A stretch of 64,000 nucleotides of DNA. It comes from Macrolepiota albuminosa. Lineage: Eukaryota > Basidiomycota > Agaricomycetes > Agaricales > Agaricaceae. The position numbers were made by a program, and so were the translations under genes. The notes beneath the pieces were generated by a model, which was not told where the DNA came from, made no database searches, and worked only from the letters and a program-made list of their open reading frames with translations. The DNA lies in the NCBI GenBank assembly GCA_027475525.1, contig JAMWFC010000052.1, positions 868,001 to 932,000 of the forward strand, written 5' to 3'. This document shows, in pieces, positions 58,875 to 64,000 of the stretch; positions within the stretch are counted from its first letter, which is position 1; the number at the start of each line of letters is the position of its first letter.

Positions 58875-59028
58875 AAGCCACTACCCAATAGATTGGGGAC
58901 TTGAAGACATAAAAAAGGGTGGGAGGGTAAAAAATAGATATTAAAATCGAGAAGCCACTACCCAATAGATTGGGGACTTGAAGACATAAAAAAGGGTGGG
59001 AGGGTAAAAAATAGATATTAAAATCGAG
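58875..59028. repeat. Perfect 77-bp tandem duplication
   Basis: Bases 58875-58951 recur at 58952-59028, in AT-rich non-coding sequence. Confidence 0.96.
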
Positions 59029-59201
59029 ATTGAAATATAGATTAAGCCATTCAGGTCAAGGGGCACATAGAGCCTAAAACTCCCACAAAATATCCAAAGG
59101 AAGAATGCGGTACATAGATAGGTGAGAAAGAGCAAGCCAGTGTCTCTACTTCACTTCGAAGATGATGTGATCAGATCAGGTATGGTATGAATGGAAACCT
59201 T

Positions 59202-60524
59202 CTATCTTTGCCCATAGGGGTCATAAGCAGCTTGAGGGCCGGGTGATGCTCTGCCTGCGTTGTATGCTATTTGTGGTCCCGGGGAAGCCCTGCCTCCATA
59301 TGCGATTTGCGGTCCCGGAGAAGCCCTGCCTCCATATGCTACGCTATTTGTGGTCCCGGGGAAGCCCTGCCTCCATATGCGATTTGCGGTCCCGGAGAAG
59401 CCCTGCCTCCATATGCTACTGAGGTCCAGGAGACCCAGTTCTTCCGCCTTCATAAGGGGAAACTAGAGCAGGGCTCTGTCTTCCCGTACCATAACCTCCT
59501 GCAGTAAAGCTGCTTGCGGCCCAGGGCTCGAACGCCAGCCAATTGCGTCATGGGAATATTTTCGCCGGTCCAATCGTCGTTACCTTGACCGTGTTCGATG
59601 GACCCAGGTACTGGACCGCGGTAAGGGTCATAGTACGCAGAACCCGTGTTTGGGTCATCACGGTAAGGTTGATTTGGATTCATATGTGGCAAGGGAGGAA
59701 CGGCGTATGGGTCAGACCCGCTAACCACGTCAGGAGTAGAATAATTAGATGCCGAAGCCACGCGGGATAGAGATGGCTCGGAACCGGTGTCGAAACCAGA
59801 ACGTCCAGTGCTTTTAACTGGAAGGGCATGGGAAGTCGGATTTTCACCATGGGCATTGAGCTCTGGCCATTTGATAGCCTCGTCTTAGAAAGAGAAGTGA
59901 GAATTTAGACCAAAAGAAGGAGGTTTGTTACATACTGTCATCAAAGTCGGTAAAGCGTTTCCTGGTGAACTTCCACACAGCAAAAGCGATAATGGCGACA
60001 AGGGCTATACCACCAGCAACCGATATACCAACTATAGATCCAGTACTAAGTCCACTTTGGGCGCCGTCATCGTCCGCGCCTTTAGTAGTAGTCGGAGTTG
60101 GTGTTGAACTACTAACGGAAGGCGTATTAGTGACGACGACATAGGTAGTTGAGCCTCCTGGATCGATTGATGCAGACTTGGACGTGTTTGGTGGTGGATT
60201 AGTACTCGTCGGAGGTGGTGGTTGACTATTAGTCGTCGATGGCGGAGGTGGTTGAGTTGGTTGGGTGGTTGGTGACGCTGGAGTCGTTGGCGTGGTAGGA
60301 GCCGCTGATGATGTCGATGCTTGTTCACTCGTCGTCGATGATGGGGTAGTCGAAGCCGAAGTGGTCGAAGTGTTGGGTGCCGTTGTACTGGTCGAAACTG
60401 CGGTACTCAACGACGTTGACGTTCCTGCTGAGGCGGCTTGACGAGGGTAGTTATAGGCGCTGGCTGGATGGCTTGCACCAATAACGAGAAGGCATGACAA
60501 GAGAAGCGACTGGGCTGCTTTCAT
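59202..60524 (-). CDS. Mucin-like single-pass membrane protein with RASPGPQ repeats
   Basis: Three exons: 60524-59936, 59883-59584, 59498-59202. The start at 60524 gives the signal peptide MKAAQSLLLSCLLVIGASHP. A Ser/Thr/Pro-rich, probably O-glycosylated ectodomain follows (residues 25-150), then the helix GSIVGISVAGGIALVAIIAF and a basic stop-transfer WKFTRKR. The cytoplasmic part has PYAVPPLPHMNPNQPYRDD and ends in repeats of AYGGRASPGPQI. The layout resembles fungal wall-stress sensors (Mid2/Wsc-like) and agaricomycete SKG6-like proteins; the true role is unknown. A period-77 duplication (59266-59419) lies in the repeats. Removing 76 bases gives 370 codons in one frame. Confidence 0.65.
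59266..59419. repeat. Perfect 77-bp tandem duplication over RASPGPQ repeats
   Basis: Bases 59266-59342 recur at 59343-59419. The unit itself contains two natural protein repeats, so the true repeat number is uncertain. A stop appears in frame directly at the right edge of the second copy unless one base is added. Confidence 0.93.
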
Positions 60525-61024
60525 GCAGGGCGTATGGGGGCAAAGTGAAGCGACGAAGGAGGTATAGTCGTCCTTAAGGTCAGCGGGGAAGACGGGGTTG
60601 TGCAAGAAGTTTTGGCGCGTGACAGCGTGGCTGTGTACAAAAAGAAAACACCATCAACTTCATTGTATTTTGGACATGTCTTCTTATTGATTGTTCGAAC
60701 TTCGTTGGACATCTTGGCTGCGCCAAGCTACCAATCCCAACTTCTTTGTTATCACACCGGGAATGATATGCATCGCCCATCATTTTGTCGCAAGTATATC
60801 AGTTCTGAAGTTCCGAAAGAAGATTGATGACCATGTAGACCTGGTGACTGAGGCCTCACTATGTATGAAGACAAGTTCGAGTAGAATTGTATTCAATGCT
60901 CGCTCATGGAAACCAGTGTGATGTGACCATGTACTGCAGCCATCCATTGTTTGCAATCAAACGAGGTCTGACATTTGGCGTTTGTGACAATCCCACTTGA
61001 TTACCCCCCAAGGATTGGAAAATT

Positions 61025-61178
61025 TGAACCGAAAAGGAAATCCTTTCCGAAATACTTCAGAATCTAGCTGCAGGATGAAATACTCAACATAAGCTTGAAA
61101 CTGAACCGAAAAGGAAATCCTTTCCGAAATACTTCAGAATCTAGCTGCAGGATGAAATACTCAACATAAGCTTGAAAC
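61025..61178. repeat. Perfect 77-bp tandem duplication
   Basis: Bases 61025-61101 recur at 61102-61178, in non-coding sequence. Confidence 0.96.
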
Positions 61179-62016
61179 TGCGATAAAAGTCAGCAAAAAG
61201 GTGTTGACAGAAGTCATATGCTCACACTCTAGCCGCACGCTCACCGACTCAAAACAGAAGTGTTGTCGTATTCCGTAAAAATAGAAAAATTTGAGCCATC
61301 GCTCACATGAAAGTGGAAAACTATAACGCGGGCGCTTCACGTGCATTAACAAACCGTGTCCAGACTCGGGGAATCCTGCCGCCGGACCACTACCGACATG
61401 TCGCAATTAGCGCGGAATACTATCGAGATGAAGACGACGCTAGACCGCACGCTGGATTAAGGGTCATCCGTACCCTTGATTGAGAAAGTACAGAAAACAT
61501 ACGGTATGTAAACTGTAGTTAGCCGTTCTTGACCTTTGGTCCGCCCGGCAACAGGGCCATCCTGCAGGCGAATATGAATGTAACGTTTCTTCAAGTTCAT
61601 GTTGCGTCAAAATATGTAGGACAGATATCTTCTCCGACGTCAAAAATTTGAGTGTACGAGGCTGCGGAAATCAGATAACGTCCGTAGAGTCATGATGACT
61701 AGACACTCTCAGGTATCGGGAGGATCTGGTAGATGGATTAATGCGCCAACAGAATGTACCAACTACATCGGTTATAATCGATTCAGGCAACTTGTAAAAT
61801 TCTTACCGATCCTATGAATTTCTAAAGTGTCTCTGTTAACGAACCTTTGCTTCAACCCTTGCTCGCTTTCGAATTCGACGTTAATGCTCTCAACATTCTC
61901 TTGGGAAAAGACCTTGACATTATGCTTATCGCGGCTCTTTTCGTCCCAACTCTTGCTCTCGGCACCAAAAATGGTATGACACGCGGCCGGACTGTGTTGT
62001 GGAAATCATCTGGGGC

Positions 62017-62170
62017 TAGGAACCAGGGTCAATTCCCTGACAGTGGGGCCAACCGACATTATCCATTGAAGGACGAGACCGGGTTTCAGTCCGTAGGAAC
62101 CAGGGTCAATTCCCTGACAGTGGGGCCAACCGACATTATCCATTGAAGGACGAGACCGGGTTTCAGTCCG
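62017..62170. repeat. Perfect 77-bp tandem duplication
   Basis: Bases 62017-62093 recur at 62094-62170, in sequence without a confident gene. Confidence 0.96.
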
Positions 62171-62868
62171 CGAGTGGGGGTAAATGGGCCGAATATGTGT
62201 CTCGACGGTGCATCTGGGATTCGTTGGCGCGCTTCGGTACACAGATGTAAGATCATCTGCTGTGATGTATCCAGGAGGGGCTTTATTCGTCGAAAAAGCT
62301 CCGCCGCACAGTAGCCGGGCGAAAAAAATCCATCCCGTTGCTTGTGGTCACTCAGTTAAAGAAATCTGGAGGCTCACCTCGAAAAAACGAGTTCAATGAG
62401 TCTCGGAACAAAATGAAGATCGGAACAAGAACCATTGCTAAAGCATGAGAGATTTGACTACTCAATATATTCATTATATCTCGGGATGGTTGTGGTAATA
62501 GCGGAACAATCCACAGCCGTAATTTGTCTTACATTCGGACAAAGGAGGTGCAGGGAGGCCACATGCAGCTCTGTAGGTCATACATTCTAGACCGAGCAAG
62601 GCCGATATCGCCAGCTGACTCGAGGCAGCAAAGATAGCGACATGGTACAAGCTCTGGACCAGTCTAGCACAGGCTAATTCTGTGGCTAGAATTTGTCGAC
62701 GAGTGTGGGTATCAACAAACGAGGGGCTGCGAAAGGTACTAGCGCAATCACAAATCACAGATCGCAAATCATTGATGCTAAGAGTGATGTCATCCGACTC
62801 CGACATGAACATTTTAGTTCACTCACTAGCTGAAACTCGTTGCGTCCGTATAAAAACCGTCTGTAGCA

Positions 62869-64000
62869 ATGGAAGATTCCATCCATCCTGCCATGCCTGC
62901 CCAACAGATCGCCCAAGCTAACCCCCCTCCAGACGCGTCTCTCCTTTCTAAGGACATCCTCCAATTTGAAGCCCAAATTAACACTAAAGACTATCTCTCT
63001 CCCGATGAACACAAAAGTCTTGACCTCTTTACTAGGGCTGCTAACTATATCTCCGCAGGTCAGTTTTTCATTTTGAGATGTCGTACATTTTCTAACCGTT
63101 ACGAAGCCATGATTTTCCTGAACGACAATGTTCTCCTCGAGAAGAAAATTACGTCTGACATGATTAAGCCTCGTCTTCTTGGTCACTGGGGAACTTGTCC
63201 TGGTCTCGTCCTGGTCTATGCCCATCTCAACAGAATCATCAAAAAGACAGGTCTCGACGCCTTATACGTCGTAGGTCCAGGTAATTACTGGTCTATGCCC
63301 ATCTCAACAGAATCATCAAAAAGACAGGTCTCGACGCCTTATACGTCGTAGGTCCAGGTAATTACTATTATCTTTATCTTGAACACGGGCTCATTGTTGC
63401 GTGAGGTCATGGTGCACCTGCTATCCTGTCTTGTCTCTGGATGGAGGACTCCATGAGCACCTTTATGCCCGCTTACTCTCGGAATTATAGTGGTCTCAAA
63501 AAGCTTATCTCGAGCTTCAGTGTTCCTGGAGGTTTCCCGAGTCACATCAATGCCGAGACCCCTGGTGCCATCTCAAAAAGCTTATCTCGAGCTTCAGTGT
63601 TCCTGGAGGTTTCCCGAGTCACATCAATGCCGAGACCCCTGGTGCCATCACGAAGGTGGAGAGCTAGGTTACGCGCTCAGTGTATCTTTTGGTGCAGTCA
63701 TGGATAACCCCGATCTGATTGTCGCCTGTGTTGTGGGTGATGGTGAAGCCGAAACTGGTCCCACTGCGACGGCCTGGCAGATAACCCCGATCTGATTGTC
63801 GCCTGTGTTGTGGGTGATGGTGAAGCCGAAACTGGTCCCACTGCGACGGCCTGGCATGCTATGAAATACATCGACCCCGCTGAGTCTGGTGCTGTTATTC
63901 CTATCTTGCACGTCAATGGATTCAAGATATCCGAGCGCACTATAGCTGGTGTCATGGACAACAAGGAAACGATTGCACTTTACACGTATGTTTTCTTGGT
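62869..64000 (+). CDS. XFP: Phosphoketolase (Xfp), 5' part, runs off the window
   Basis: Exon 1 is 62869-63058, exon 2 starts at 63107 and exon 3 at 63406. The protein reads [113 protein letters not shown] and NGFKISERT. These are thiamine-diphosphate and catalytic segments of the family. It splits xylulose 5-phosphate (or fructose 6-phosphate) with phosphate into acetyl phosphate and a shorter sugar phosphate. Only about the first 300 of roughly 800 residues are here. Three period-77 duplications (63211, 63494, 63703) interrupt the frame, and after the second one base is missing before the conserved HEGGELGY. Confidence 0.93.
63211..63364. repeat. Perfect 77-bp tandem duplication in phosphoketolase gene (1)
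   Basis: Bases 63211-63287 recur at 63288-63364. The unit spans the end of exon 2 ([19 protein letters not shown]) and the start of the intron. Confidence 0.97.
63494..63647. repeat. Perfect 77-bp tandem duplication in phosphoketolase gene (2)
   Basis: Bases 63494-63570 recur at 63571-63647. The unit encodes [18 protein letters not shown]. One base seems missing at the right edge. Confidence 0.97.
63703..63856. repeat. Perfect 77-bp tandem duplication in phosphoketolase gene (3)
   Basis: Bases 63703-63779 recur at 63780-63856. The unit encodes [17 protein letters not shown]. Removing exactly 77 bases restores the frame. Confidence 0.97.

Larger units (their letters stand above)
57849..59201. 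other. Intergenic with three period-77 duplications
   Basis: Upstream of the paladin-like gene. Apart from a weak minus-strand frame (58039-58358) it contains three perfect 77-bp duplications, listed separately. No tRNA or recognised gene. Confidence 0.45.
60525..62868. other. Intergenic, 2.3 kb without confident gene
   Basis: Promoters of the mucin-like gene (left) and phosphoketolase gene (right) should lie here. Two 77-bp duplications are present. A weak plus-strand frame begins MLIAALFVPTLALGTKNG at 61922 and runs to about 62248 if one duplicated unit is ignored; I do not claim it as a gene. Confidence 0.4.

Noticed and set aside
59505..59590. Frameshift in the mucin-like gene between exon 2 and the RASPGPQ part
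   Set aside because: An intron from GTAACGACG to TTTACTGCAG (about 85 nt) explains it and keeps the frame.
61847..62250. Plus-strand frame starting LLQPLLAFEF
   Set aside because: No family recognised, no clear start, and it overlaps a 77-bp duplication; too weak to call a gene.

Overview
The window looks like a nuclear contig from a filamentous basidiomycete, most likely an agaricomycete. Protein-coding genes are cut by many 45-60 bp GT-AG introns with CTRAY-like branch points. The gene families are those of a dikaryotic fungus: PalA/Rim20-type BRO1 protein, IQGAP-like RasGAP, GPI-type aspartic protease, ~800-residue tandem-domain phosphofructokinase, Bqt4-like protein, basidiomycete arylesterase, acetate kinase and phosphoketolase. 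tRNA genes carry short introns after position 37. No bacterial operon, CRISPR array or plasmid feature was seen.

Layout. 1-2.3 kb: degenerate sequence with one tRNA-Phe. 2.4-5.8 kb (-): BRO1/PalA protein. 7.6-10.5 kb (+): RasGAP. 11.0-13.4 kb (+): secreted or GPI-anchored aspartic protease. 14.3-21.6 kb (-): an MFS transporter gene split by a 5.2 kb Copia retrotransposon with identical LTRs and a 5 bp target duplication. 22.7-25.7 kb (+): phosphofructokinase. 26.0-27.3 kb (+): Bqt4-like protein. 27.7-29.1 kb (-): arylesterase/paraoxonase. 29.7-30.05 kb: small F-box gene. 30.3-31.0 kb: tandem duplication with two intact tRNA-Phe genes and two decayed copies. 31.1-32.4 kb (-): acetate kinase. 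33.0-33.6 kb (-): DUF4112 protein, then tRNA-Gln(CTG). 34-41.7 kb: repeat-rich stretch made of a diverged ~2.7 kb tandem duplication and a short tandem array, holding remnants of an unknown minus-strand gene. 42.3-44.2 kb (+): AhpC/TSA-like protein with a CPHC motif. 45.0-47.9 kb (-): vacuolar-type amino-acid transporter. 49.4-51.5 kb (-): glycosyltransferase-like gene. 51.6-57.8 kb (-): three-domain paladin-like PTP/phytase gene. 59.2-60.5 kb (-): mucin-like single-pass membrane protein. 62.9 kb to the right edge (+): phosphoketolase, cut by the window end.

The most striking structural signal is technical. Fifteen perfect tandem duplications occur, all with a period of exactly 77 bp and unrelated in sequence. 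They lie at about 9.6, 13.9, 46.1, 49.8, 54.0, 56.1, 58.2, 58.5, 58.9, 59.3, 61.0, 62.0, 63.2, 63.5 and 63.7 kb. Eight fall in genes, and several shift conserved reading frames. A constant length with no sequence relationship is best explained by unmerged k-mer overlaps (k=77) between contigs, not by biology. Gene models at those sites should be read as intact genes carrying assembly scars until reads say otherwise.

Biologically, the window holds both enzymes of the fungal phosphoketolase-acetate kinase route (acetyl phosphate made by Xfp, used by Ack) about 31 kb apart, with phosphofructokinase, the competing glycolytic step, between the left end and Ack. The Copia element looks recent and complete. 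I found no convincing new defence or biosynthetic system. The best candidate for something undescribed is the duplicated minus-strand gene family at 35-40 kb, whose frames are partly preserved between diverged copies.
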